From Bursaphelenchus xylophilus (lineage: Eukaryota > Nematoda > Chromadorea > Rhabditida > Aphelenchoididae): a stretch of DNA of 64,000 nt. The stretch lies in assembly GCA_904066235.2 (NCBI GenBank), contig CAJFCV020000004.1, forward strand, positions 3,658,001 to 3,722,000. Direction: 5' to 3'. Position numbers and translations under genes: made by a program. Below, in pieces: positions 20,828-33,800 of this stretch. Below the pieces are notes generated by a model. The model did not search any database, was not told the DNA's origin, and worked only from the letters and a program-made list of their open reading frames with translations. Each line of letters starts with the position of its first letter. Positions within the stretch are counted from its first letter, which is position 1.

Positions 20828-23400
20828 ATCGCCCTAAAATGGACCGAATAAATAATATAAATCGGCAAAGAAATGAAAATTTGGGAGAAATAAGCAGAAA
20901 ACGACAAACTCTGTGTAGAGTCGATGTTCTGCCGCATGATGCTCGACGAGTTCGCGAAGAAGTGTTGTGCAAACGCAGAGAAAAGACCCGGGAGCCGGAG
21001 AAATTTGCAGAAAAACACGCCGTTTGGGTCCCGACGCGAAAAATTCTTCCTTGTTCTTCCGTTGCCACGGTGTCTTGGCGCTAAAAATTTACCCCTTTTT
21101 AGGGGAGAAGGGGTAGTCATAAAAATTTGAAAGGTTTCTTTGCAAATCCCACAAAAAATTCAGAAAAAATGAGCTTCGTGTCTTGTAGTAGACAAGCTTT
21201 TGGGAAATTGAGCAAAGCCAACGATGTAAATTATATTTTTGAAGTAAATCAGGTTTTGAAATCATTATTCAAAATTTTTTAGTCGCTTGAAAAGCCTTTT
21301 ACAAGCCCTTCAATATTTGTTCAGAAGCATTGAAGTTATTTATAAATTTATTTTCAAAAGTAATGTTTAATCCTCACCGTTGCGAAGACTGCGCTCTACA
21401 AAACGCTGAAACTTGCTTAGCAACTGCTAAGCGTCTTTGTGGTTTCCATTGGCAACCATGAATTAATTTTTAGGTCCTTTTTTGAATTATGGCGTTTCAT
21501 TTTCACTTGTGCTGCAAATTAATGAAATTTCAGGTCTTAGCCTATAACTTGCCGAATTTTTATTCGATTACAATGAAGATAGGGATTTTGAAACGAAGAG
21601 GGAAGCATTTAGACCATGCTTGGTTATCAAATTTGTCGTCCTTTTTTGTTATAAGAGAGCTCTTGATAGTGGGAGATGACCAATTTTTGCCAAGTTTTGG
21701 TCTGAAAATCGTCTTCAAATTGCTAGCTCAAAATCTCTCATGAGAATTTGAAAACTGTACTATAATTTTTTTCCTAGTTTTATCAATATCTGCGCACTGA
21801 ATTTTGAACAAATTTCCAGTTGAAGACTTGGCATTTTTTGGATCCTTTTGTCAAAAATAATTCGTTCTGCAAAGCTTTACTGAGGCTATTCGAAGAGTAG
21901 AAGAGCAAAATTAGCTTCCACTCTTGGGCTAAAAGCATATCGAACCGGTGGCTCTTCTCCTCGTCCTGATTGATTTTCGATGTGCGCCTCGTAGAAAGGG
22001 GAGAGAGAGGAGAGAGAGCGGAAAGAGAGAACTTCCGTCTCTTCCTTTCTGGTCGAATCCCACACAATTCTCTGCCCTTTTTCCGTGGTGGGAAAATTTT
22101 CAAGGGCTTTAGAGGGAAGTGTAAGAGAAAAATTTTTGAAAAATCTTGTTTGCTAGATTTAAAACCAACATTTGAAATTTAAAATCGCTCAAGATTTGAG
22201 AAAAAATTGCTTCGCGAAATCGAACGCAATTGAAATTAAAATGTAATCGTTTTTTGAGCATTTCCCATATATGGTTTCTTTTTTGACGATTTTTGCATTG
22301 ATTATCATAATTCGGAAGAGCACTTTTGAAATTATAAAACTTCCGCTCTTTGTAAAAATAAATTTTTTCGAGTGAATATTACACTGTGAAGAATGGATTG
22401 ATTAAATTTGACAACAAAAGTAACACAAAATGAATGGAAACAAGAGAAATCACATTGCAAGTTGTTGAATCGAATAAGAATTGAAATTGGAATTGTATCA
22501 AGAGAGTATAATTTGTTGGAATTTTATCAACAGAATTTGAAAAAAAATTTTAATCGAAAATTTTATATTGAAGTTAACGCACTTTGAAACCCAGTGCATG
22601 AAACTATAGTTCAAGTCTAACTTTTCGATTTTTTTCAAATTTTCTAAACGGACGCTAAATAGGCCAAATATGAACCCCTAAAAATTTTAGCTCACAATTT
22701 CCAACCGCAGCCGAAATATTAAAAAATCTTTTTTCGAGAGAACGCAGAAAATGCGGAGTCGGGAGACGAAAAACATTATATAACTTTTCGAATTGCCCTC
22801 GGAAAAAATCGATTTTTTGTAGAATTTATATGCATTTCTCAAGTATTCGAGGATGAAATTTTCAAATTGAAAATCGAAGAAAATAAAATACTTTTGCGAT
22901 TTTTCAGTCTTCTGCCTAAAACTTCGCAAATCTCTCAAAACTCGTCCATAAATTTCTCCCATCTTTCGTTGAAATCAAAGGCCTACACTTGAGCTAACTT
23001 CCCTATATTGAATACTCATCGATTCTTCTATATTGATTTTTGGTAAACATCGGAAAATCAAAGTTTGAATTCATCACACAGAAAGAAGATTGTTGATAAA
23101 AATCAATTGCGATTAATGGTCGTCACGAGTTCAACGCTTTCTGTGACCTCTCCTCGGATTGTGCGTTCTTTTCCGTCCGGTTCGGAGGCTCCTTTGTTGG
23201 TTGTGCAAAAAGAAAAAAAGGCGAGAGAAATTTTCAAGTGCATGTTGTTCGGGTTCGTTTGGCATCTCTATTTGTCTGCCGTCTCTTACGATTTCGAAAC
23301 CCAAACAATAGATGTCGGTATTTGCATTGAGAATAAAGAACGATAACATTCATTTTTTCAGCGATAATTTTTATCGGTATTTCACAGTGTTTGATGATAA
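20828..23400. other. Intergenic region upstream of rsp-6
   Basis: 20828-21110 is relatively GC-rich and should include the rsp-6 leader and promoter. Overlapping frames there lack domains. From 21130 on it is AT-rich. A purine-rich GAGAGAG stretch lies near 21995-22035, and a diverged E-like fragment near 22730-22960 (GAGAACGCAGAAAATGCGGA). No gene recognised. Confidence 0.4.
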
Positions 23401-24827
23401 GAACTTTGAAGAAAAAGTTCTCGAAAACGCTTTCCACATATGTGTGTGTCATTGCTTGTAATCTCTCTTCTCTCTCTCTCTTGCTGACTCATATGCTTTT
23501 CTCTTCGCATCCGACTTTTGAAAGGCCTCCAAGATGACGCTTTTATCGGTAAAGGCCGTTTCTTTAACCGTCTGAGGGTCTCTCCGTACTCACAGTCTTT
23601 CTCAAAAAGGGAACAGATCCGCTTTGCGAGAGTAGGACTCCTCGTCACAGCGACTTTTTGCGCTTCTTTTCTCTCTTGTCTTTTCTTTTTTCCTCTCCTT
23701 TCTCTGTGCTCTCTCGCTTTCTCTTCCTCTCTCCCTCACTGCACCTGGAATGCTCTCCTTGCGCCCGCGGCGACCCGGCTTTCCACACACCGATCGCTTT
23801 CCTTCTCCCCTTCTCGTTTTTTTGCGGCGGTGGCGGATGCGTGCGGTGGGGGAAGGACACACATGTGTTGCCCATCCAGCCGCCCGCCGTCGATGCACAC
23901 AAGACACCGAACGAAAGGAGCGGGCGAGCGAAGACAGAGGCGACGAGAAAGTGAAGACTGAAGAAGAGAGAGGGGAAAGTGGAAGCGGCTGCGGGACGAC
24001 GTTTTGTCATATTTTTCACAGTGGCGTTTGTTTAATGCAATTCCCGGGGTCCTCCTCCTTTTTTCCTCCCCACCCCTTGCGCTCTAGGGCAACCGCGGAT
24101 CCGGGCGATCCCTACCTGATCCCAAATCGACCGGTCGATTGTCGCGAATTTGCCCCCCGACCCTTGTTTTGGCCGAATGTTTCGCGGGTCGCGCCGATTT
24201 CGGAATCCGGAAAACAGAACAGAACTGACACAAACGCTGCGGCTTCCAGGGCTCGGAAAAATGAGATGGCCAGAAACAGAGAGCAACATGAACTGAAACG
24301 AAAGTTTGGGCAACGCTTGATAACCTGCGTGACGCAACAGCGCGCCTTCGTTCTAGGCTCGCTATGAACAGCTAAGCAAAACTTTTTTTCGGGAGACTTG
24401 TGGGTCACGTGCAGGGTTTTTCTTCCTTCTTCCCCCAATGGAAGAATGCATCGAGAACTTTCTGCTCTGAGTGGATTTCTTTAAATTTTACGATGAATTG
24501 GAGCAAATTGTATCGATAAACCGCCGCTTTTCTAGGGAATTGCAAAAAAATTGGCTGTTCAAGCGGGCCTAGGGCCGTGAGTCGTGATTTGACGCCAGAT
24601 GTGTCCGATTTTCCCTATATCCCAGGCCCAACTAATTGTTAATTAGTCGTATTTTAGGGTCTAGACACTCCTACCTCAATTGTGAACCCGGTGCGCAGCG
24701 AATCGTGGATTCGTTGGCGAAATTCACACAACCCAACCCCAAGGATTCGCAGCGATCAAAGCGATGCGGATTGTAACACCCGAACCTAATCCCCTATAAA
24801 GCGGCACTCAACGGAACAGTGGTCAGA
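23401..24827 (+). promoter_or_regulatory. CT-rich, GC-elevated region upstream of the BICRA-like gene
   Basis: 23640-23760 is dominated by CTCTC/CTTTTC pyrimidine runs. From about 23750 to the start codon the sequence is much richer in G and C than its surroundings, with CG dinucleotides. Long overlapping open frames on both strands are explained by composition and show no domains. The run-up ends in CTATAAAG shortly before the ATG. Best read as promoter and leader. Confidence 0.45.
24795..24800 (+). promoter_or_regulatory. TATAAA box candidate
   Basis: TATAAA occurs 28 bp upstream of the ATG at 24828. If used as a TATA box, transcription would begin almost at the start codon, so the leader would be minimal or replaced by trans-splicing. 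Could be chance. Confidence 0.3.
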
Positions 24828-27800
24828 ATGGCCGACGACTTCGACGAAGACATCAATCGGTAAGTGGAGATTTTTTGAGCAATATCTCGGAACGACTGAG
24901 TCGAAATTTGTCTAGGAATCTCGTTAGCCGTCTTAAGTCATCAAGATCAGGTTTTTCCCGTCCCAATGCGTGGAATTTAGCCGGATCAACGCGAAATCGT
25001 GTATAAAATAGGCCCAGAAGCTTGTTCTGCAAAACGCTACGCAATTTAGCCCCTTAGAAGCCGTTGAGCCCGCTTAGAATCGCCTAAAATCATCAAAAAT
25101 CGGGAAAAATGGAGGTTAAATCGAAAAATTTCGAACCCCTACCGCTGAAACCCCGGGAGTCGGATCTCGGTCTGGACTGAAATTTTTGGACCAACCGCCT
25201 CCTGAACACGAAGGACCTGCATTCTGTTCACCACCCCAGCTCTCTCAAATTCTACGACGACGTTATACGGAGGGTGGGAGGTTTTCGAAAAGTGGGTGGA
25301 GTTCCGTTGCGACCATCAACTGTGCTCTCCGTCCGTCCCCCTTCGCAGCCAGTCGGACGCGTTGAGAGCGGTCAGTGGGCGGGGCGCGGACTGTTTTCGG
25401 TTCCCCCAATTTTGCGTTCATTCGTCGCCCGAAGAAACGAGAGAATGGGGCAAACGGGGAGAGCGCGACGAGGGAGAGGGCGTTGTTCGGAGGGCCCAGA
25501 CATTTTTCGATTCGAAAAATATGAGGGCGAATGGGGAAGAGCGCAATGACTTCTCGGACACCCCGCCCCTCTCTGAGCAAACAGAACGCTCCCTGAATTT
25601 CGCTTCGACGTGCAAGTCTCGCCAATTTCACTATGATTTAGTGCTCTCTTCCTCCAGACTCACTGCTCTCTCACCGCCTCTAGGAATCTCGATGACAGGA
25701 TGTTGGTCCCTCGCACGCCGCTCTCGCTCTGTACCCAACGTCCGAACGCAAAGAGAAGAATTATTCCGGCAATTGTCTTCGCAAAAAAACGGGGCGTGGC
25801 CTGGAAGACAAATCGAATGCACGGTGCAGTTTTCCATCGGTTTTGTCCCCGCGTTGGAAAGGCGGGGGGCAAATCGACGAGGGAACAAAACGCCGCAGAA
25901 TTGGGACAGAACGCTCGCAAGTGCATGAAACTATAGCGCTTGTTTGTCATAGAACCCGATGCCGGAGGCGCGGTCGTGCAATTTGCGACCCCAACAACAT
26001 GTTCAAGAACTTTGAACGGTGGTGACGGCCGATAAGTTGAAGGAAAGGCTAAAAATTTGAGGGCACTGATAGCTGCACCTCCAACATTGCTCTAATTGTA
26101 AAAAATCAAAAAAAAAAATTTCAAAAATAGTTGCTGGCAACTTGCCAAAACTTTGAAAGCGCTTTTTTAAGTGCTCTTGACGCATCAAGTATGCATTTCC
26201 ACTAAAATAGAACTTGTTTGAGTTGATAAAAAAACGATACTCAATGGGAGATCTCGTACGAAACGTAAAACGAAATCAAAAATACAGGGTGGTCCAGCTA
26301 AGTTCGCGGATGTAAAATGCTTATAACTTTTTATAGGATTGTTCAATTTTTATGAGCAATAGCTCATTTTATTCCTTAGTAGTTGCCATTTTGTTTAAAA
26401 AAAATATCATTAAAAACGATCAATCCTACGTCGAGTTATGACCCTTCAAAGTCAAACATGCTTTTTCACGTAAATTTTTAAAAAAATTTAATTTTCAAAA
26501 ATTTTTGAATTGCGGTGTCACCGCTCGCTGGTACCGGGAAATGATGGTGAACAGAGCGATCCCAGCTATCCAAAATTGGCCTAATTTTGCCAGTTTTGTT
26601 TTTCAACAAGACGGCGCGCCACCTATAGCGGTCCGTCAACTCCTTGACCAGGTTTTTCCAGGTCGTTGGATGGGCCGGGGATCTGCGCGGCAACCAGCTC
26701 CAATTGCTTGGCCCCCGCGTTCACCTGATCTAACTCCGCTAGATTTCTCCATTTGGGGGTTCTTAAAACAGCGGATTTTCATCAGGGATTGGCGCCCAAA
26801 GACGTGGAATTGAAGCGCGTAATCGAAGAAGAGGTGGAACGAGTTCGCCAGGAACAAATGAGGCGCCAAATTATGGAAGAATACCAAAGACTGGCAAAAT
26901 TGGGCCAATTTTGCATAGCTGGGATCGCTCTGTTCACCATCATTTCCCGGTAACAGCGAGCGGTGACACCGCAATTCAAAAATTTTTGAAAATTAAATTT
27001 TTTAAAAAATTTACGTGAAAAAGCATGTTTGACTTTGAAGGGTCATAACTCGACGTAGGATTGATCGTTTTTAATGATCTTTTTTTTAAACAAAATGGCA
27101 ACTACTAAGGAATAAAATGAGCTATTGCTCATAAAAATTGAACAATCCTATAAAAAGTTATAAGCATTTTACATCCGCGAACTTAGCTGGACCACCCTGT
27201 ACAAATAAGGCCTAAAATAATTCGGATATCCAAAAAAAAAAAATTATAAATCAAGCTGTATTTTCCTGAAAATTGACTTATTCATCTTTCTTGATCTCCA
27301 AAATACATTCAATCAAAAGGCCAAACCGACCTTTATTTTTTCTGTTTTTGGAACAGAAAAATGCGGGAAAATCGCGCAGATACGAGAAAAAATGATCTGA
27401 GGTGCCCAAAATTTGTCGACTTTTTATGGACCTTGAGAGCAGTGTATGCGATTCTGAGTAAGTTCACCTAAAATTCAAAAAAAAAAATGAAAAATTACCA
27501 TTTTTATTTTTATTGTTTTAGGTAACAAATAGGTGTAAGATTGCACTTTCGGTTCTGAAATTGTCTTTAAATGCTTTAAGATTAAAGATAGACCTGATAC
27601 ACGTCGTAGCGGAGCTGCATACCACAAAATCTCGAAATAAAAATTTCCTTTTAGCGATTTTTTGACTAAAATAATGTCTTTTACAGAAAAAGATCCAAAA
27701 TTGCGAATGCTTCTCTCTGACGGGTGAATTAAAATTCTTTTAAGTCTGTGGCATCGATATTCTTCTTACAGTGCCTTTGTAACCCGAGATTTTGCCTGTT

Positions 27801-30800
27801 TTTAGCCATCCACATTACTTTAGTCAACTACAACAAACTTTTTTTTATAGAGACTGGTTCCTTGATGAGGATGAGTACCCAAAGCCCTCGCCGTCACAAC
27901 ACATCTTGGAGCCGCCGCAGGACGATTTGTTCAGTCAAGGCGGCTTCAATCAACCCGCTCCGCATCAGAACAACGACTTCGACCTGGTTGTTCCAGTGGA
28001 AGGTGATTGCGGAAGTGTCAGCGGGCAGAATCAGCGATTCAATCAGCCGGTGGTCTACCAACAACAACAGGGCTATGATGGGAAGGTGAGGAGATTACTT
28101 GTTGTGGGTATTGCAACTTTTTCGTTTTGATTTTTCCAATAAAATCCGTGACACTTCGAAATTTCTATGAAAAGTCAAAAAATAATTTATTTTGCTTTTG
28201 ATAAGCGAGATTTTGGATACGTCAATGCAGTTTAGTACTTGATTTGTTTAACTAAATTTTACGTTTCAGCAAGACGACATAGTTCACCACTCTCAGCCGT
28301 CAACGTCGAGTCAACAGACCTACGAGATCAACGGTGTCCAATACGTCCAGCAACCGGTCTCATCCCAACCCCAGCAGTTCACCAGTCAAGACCAAGGCCA
28401 GGTGCAGTATTTTACGCAAGGCCAATTCGAGCAATGGGATCAAACGGGTCAGCAATTCCAGATCCAATACCTCGACGACCAATCCAACCAAGGGGAGCGG
28501 CAGCCGGCGCAACAATTTGTAAATGTAAATAATATACGGGTCAGTCAGGCGCAATCCCAACTCCCCCAACAGGTCCAAATCCCCGCCGGCCAAGTGGCGC
28601 AACAACTCTTGATGCCCGACGGAAAAGTGGTCCTGGTCCTCACGCAGCAGAACCAAGATCCCCAACAACCCACCGGTCAGTACATCCAGCAACAAATCGC
28701 GACTTCAAATGCGCAGAATGCGATTCAAGGACAAAATGTGGTCATGTTGAAGAATGGACAACAGCAACCGCTGAGGATAGTCCAACAAAATCAGTCGCAA
28801 CAGCAGATGCAGAATGTGGAAATGGAGCAGCAGCAAAGTCAGAATGTAAGATTTTTTGTTTTTTGTAAAATTATAGGATGATACTTGGGATATTTTTTTA
28901 GCTATTAACTTGGGAAATTAGGTAAAATTTTTTTTTTGATTTTTGAAGATCGTTGTTTTTGGGCCACAGGGCTTATATTTTTTTGCTATATAACTTTATA
29001 TTATTAATAGGCCCATTCCCAAAAATATAAGCTTTATTAATTCTGATCTTTTATCTCAAAAAAAAGCAAAAATAAAAAAAAAAATCACTTTTAACCCTTA
29101 CGATTCAATTAATATTTTCTTCCCAGAAGCCAGAAACTCCCACAAAAAAGTCGAAAGCCAAAAAGCCCAGTAAAAAGCAGCTTGCTCAGATGGCCTCCCA
29201 GCAACAGCCACAGTATCAGCAGCAGAATTCGCAACCCGTCCAGATCACGCAAGGCATCCAAAACCAAGTCCAATATCAGCCGCAACAAATGCTCGTAATG
29301 AGTCCTCAGGTGCCGGTGTCGCCGACGAAAAATCGCCGCCCAAACCAACGATCTCAGCCGGGCCAGGTGGTGCAGGTCAGCCAGCCGGGCCAAATGCAGC
29401 GGCAGGTCGTGGTGACGCAGTCCGGCCAACAAATCCTCGCCCAACCCGGTCAACAGGGCAACATTGTGGGCCATCTGCAAGGACAACAATTCCCGGGACA
29501 GGTGGTCCAGGTCAGCTCCACCGGACAGCCCATCCAAATCCAACAAATGGGCCAACCGATGATGCAGATGCAACCCCAAGTCCAGCAGATTATTGTACCG
29601 AGCAAGGACGACATCATGCAGAAGATGATGTCCCTAACTTCGGTCAGGTTCAGCACCCCAGAACAGTCCGCAGAGTTTGGATCGGTGATGACGGAAATTG
29701 TCAGCTTGCCTGATGTGAGTTGAATTTTAATTTGAGCGGATTGAAAGTTATTTCTAGCCCTTTCGGAAAGTCGCCGGAATGAAATCCGCGACACGCACTG
29801 TGCGAAAAAAAAAGTTTTTTTGCACTGTGCAATTTCTTGCTTTTTGCACGGTGCAATAGGTTTTTTTGGACTGTCGCTCGCACCCCGACTTTTTTCGCAC
29901 AGTGCAAGCTCCAAAAATCAGTCCGGCGACACGCACTGTGCGAAAAAAGTTTTCTTGCCTATTGCACGGTGCAAAAAGCAATTTCTTGAATTTTGCACAG
30001 TGCAATAGGTTTTTTTGGGCTGTCGCTTGGATCCTGATTTTTTTCGCACAGTGCAAGCTCCAAAAATCAGTCCGGCGAGTTGCCGGAAGGACTATTATTA
30101 AATGATTTTGACGATATATGTGCAAGACCAAAAATTTACTTCGCACTGTGCAATTTCTGGCTTTTTGCACCGTGCAAAAAGCGATTTGTAACACTAAATT
30201 CAATTTAATGGACCTGATTCCCTCAAGAATATTTGAAAAATTTATTTTGAATTTTTTTAGAACGCTCCTCCAGAGAAGTTGATCGAAGTCTCAAATCGAT
30301 TGGACGCACTCATAGCGCAGGCCGAAAAGGAGACGGCGGATTCGAAAACCCAACCAAAACCGGTCAAAGACAACAAACCCAAGCCTCAGCGAAAGCCGAA
30401 AGTTCAGCCGAAGCCTCCACCACCGCCAGTCCAACAGCAATACGTCCATCAGCAAGGCCCATCCACCTCCCAACCCCAAATCATTCAACGACCGCAGGGC
30501 ATTCAACGCCAGGACGTTCATTTCCAAAACCAACCTCAATATCAGACGGTTCAGCAGCCAATCCAACAAGTTCAACCGCAACAACAGGTGAGATGTTTTT
30601 TTATTTTGATGGGGAATATAAGAGCATTGGTTAAAAAAATTTATTTGGCTTTAAGTTTGGAAATAATGGAGAAGAATTTACAGAAATTTTTGGGGTCTTT
30701 ATTATGCGAAAAAGTAGCCAAAAAGGGAATTAAAATTTTTTTAAAAACTTTAAATTTCAGCCAAACGCCAAAAAGCCGCGCCCAAAGAAGCTCACCAAGA

Positions 30801-33800
30801 AGCAGCAGCAAGAATTGGAGCGCCAACAACAGCTTCAAGACGCTCAAGGCAGGCCAGTCTACGTGGTTCAGACGGCCCAAGGTCCTGTTTACACGCAGAA
30901 TGGCCAACAAATCGTCTTTCAATATCATCCCAGTCAAGGCTCGGCTGGAATGGGCGTCCCAATGCCGGTCCGCGCTCCAACTCCCATTGTTTTGCCAACG
31001 CCGAAGGAACTAGCGGCGATGGTCAAGAAAAAACAGGAGCAGAGAAGGAACAAGTAGGTTAAAGTGGATTTTAGTAATATTTTTGAAGGTTATGGAGAAT
31101 TTTTTATGGAAAAAGTTTTGAGTTGGACGATTGGGGAAACCGAAAAGTATTATTTTTCTTCGATGCAAGTGTGAAATTAGGATAATCGAGGGTGCTGATT
31201 TCAAAAATGACATTCATTTTTTTTGATCCTTACTTTTTTCTTTAAGTAGTACTGTAAAGTAGTATTTTTTGAAGTTTTTTTTCACAAATACTCGATTTTG
31301 GGAGTTTCGATGGTGCTGATTTCGAAAATCTTACTTATTTTTTCTGATTTGAAAACAGCACTACCAAAAACCCAATCGAGTATTCATGAAAAAAATTCAA
31401 AAATTACTACTTTACAGTACTGCTTAAGGAAAAAAGTAAAGACCAAAAAAAGAATGAATGTCATTTTCGAAATCAGCACCCTCGATTATCCTAATTTCAC
31501 ACTTGCATCGAAGAAAAATAATACTTTTCGGTTTCCCCAATCGTCCAACTCAAAAAAATTTGTAAAAGGAAATATTGGGCTTCTAAAAATACCTGGAACG
31601 GGACCATAAATTGTTTTCGGCCAGTGAAAACGAGATTATTTACAGAATCGCCTGTTTCTTCAATGTGATCAAGGAGAAGCTGAACGAAACGGATTACATA
31701 TCCCCATTCAAGGGGTTGGCCGATGTTTTTGATCGTCTTCTGCCGTTTGGGCTGTTGGATGAGCCGGAACATAGCGAGGAACATCTGAAACATGGTGAGA
31801 AAGTTTTTGGAAAATAAAACTTTTGAAAAAAAATTTTGTTTTTTTTGGAATTTTTCATGATTTTTTTGGAGTTTCAGTTGATCGAGAGCTCCTCCGGCAC
31901 CAGGTTTACATGGACGCCAAGCTGAAACGAATCGAAAACAAGATGCGATCGATTTATTTCAAGGATGCGGTCGGAGAGAACGAACACAAAGCCGAACTGA
32001 ACATGCTCCTCTACTTGGACGCGGAATACGAACGACGCCGTTTCGAAGCCGACAAAAAAGAAGCCAAACAAGATCTGGAGGGATTCTTGCGGGAGTCGGA
32101 GATTGTTCGCTTCGGCTCAGACGTGGATGAGGTCCAGGAGAAGATGAGAGCCCTCCAGAATCAAAAAGTTGAGGTCCCATCGACCAGCACCTACGAGTAC
32201 AAAGAGTTTGATGAAGAATTCTTCTTTCGAGAAATCCCACGAACCCCCACCCCACCGACGGAGAAGAAAAAACAGGAGAAGAGGCACAAGAAGCCACAGT
32301 TTGGATACTTATATGAATCTGATGAGGATGAAGACGAAGAAGAGGACTCAGAATCAGAAGAAGAGGAGGTCAGACCGCAGACAGTGCAGTCCAGCTCGGA
32401 TGAGTCGGAAGAAGCCGAGATTGCCCCTGATTTTGAACAACCAAGAGCTCCAGTCAACGTCCAACTTGATGAAGATGACGAAGAGGATGTGCAGTTTGTT
32501 TCGGTAAGAAAGTCGAAGTCGTCGGATATAGAAGTGATTGGCGAAGTTGAAGCGAGAACAGAGGGTAAGTTTTGAGGATTTTTTGAAGGAAAATTTAGCC
32601 CATGATTTTGGAGAGAAATTTTTATCAAAAAAAATTTTTTTCAGCGCTTCCTCAAGAACAACCTGATCGATCCCAGCTCCAAAATCAACCAAATCTGGGG
32701 TTCGATTCCAAACCTGGGCACTATGGCTATGGCCAACAGCCTAGCCTTCTGCCAGAACAGGATCAATTCCATCCCATTGCCGCCACTTCCCAACTGGATC
32801 GACAAATTCAAATTGACCGCGAACAGATCGCCCATGTGCAACGAGAGATCGAAGAGATGAAGCAGATGGAAAGTCAGTTCGCTCAGTCCCAAAACCTCCA
32901 GCCCTCCCCCAACCGAAGCTATCAACAAATCCACTCGCACCAATCCACCCATCCCCTCAGCCATCCCTCAATTCATGCGCCAACGCCGCCTAGTCGGCCA
33001 CAAATCCACACTCCGGCCAGCCATCCGCACCAAAGCATCCCGACCCCACCAAGCCGCCAGAATGTGATGATGAACACTCCTCCCGGCTCAATCCCCGGCT
33101 ATCCGGGATCCGTCGGAAAGCCGGGCTCAGCAAATCAACAGTTTGTTGGCAGCACAGGCCTCCCCCAGATGCAACGGCCCGGATCGGTGGGACAAATGGG
33201 ACCTCCTTCCGTCAACCAACAACATTTGATGATGCAGAATCAAATGGGACTCCAGAATCAGCAAATCCAGCCGCAATTCCCTCATCCCGCTCATGCTGTA
33301 GCTGGAATGGGACAAAACAGTCAGATGACTGGAATGGCAGCACCGATTCAGCACCCTCAGACAGCTCAGATCCCTCAAATCCCTTCAAATTTGGGGCTGA
33401 AAACCCGTCAGGACAAACCGAACCGTCCCCTGGATAAACGAAATTTCCCGGACATCCCAGATGACCTAGCGAATATCGAACCGTTCTATGCGGCGAATGG
33501 ACCAATCATGCCGAACGAACAAGGCCAATTCGAACAGAGTCGACAGTTCAGACGACAGGAAGAGGAAAAACGAATTGAAGAAAGGAACCTGGAACAAGAA
33601 CGCCAAAAACGGGCCGATTTGGAACGAAGACAGGCTCATGACCTATTCCTCCAACGCCAACTCAAACAACAACAGGAAAAAATGAGATTGCAGAACGAAA
33701 CACAGCCTGCGGCGATGAATGTTGATCGCCGAATTGGTAATGAGCCCCCTCAAAGGGAATTGGAAAAATTTTCGCAGCAAAAATTGAATGTGAACGAAGG

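Noticed and set aside
23518..24438. Several 100-200-codon frames on both strands
   Set aside because: They result from stop-poor CT- and GC-rich sequence; strongly biased Arg/Ser/Pro peptides with no domain and no splice logic.
25263..25950. Overlapping frames of 80-210 codons in BICRA-like intron 1
   Set aside because: Open on both strands because of GC content; no family signature, and the BICRA-like frame joins exon 1 to exon 2 cleanly without them.
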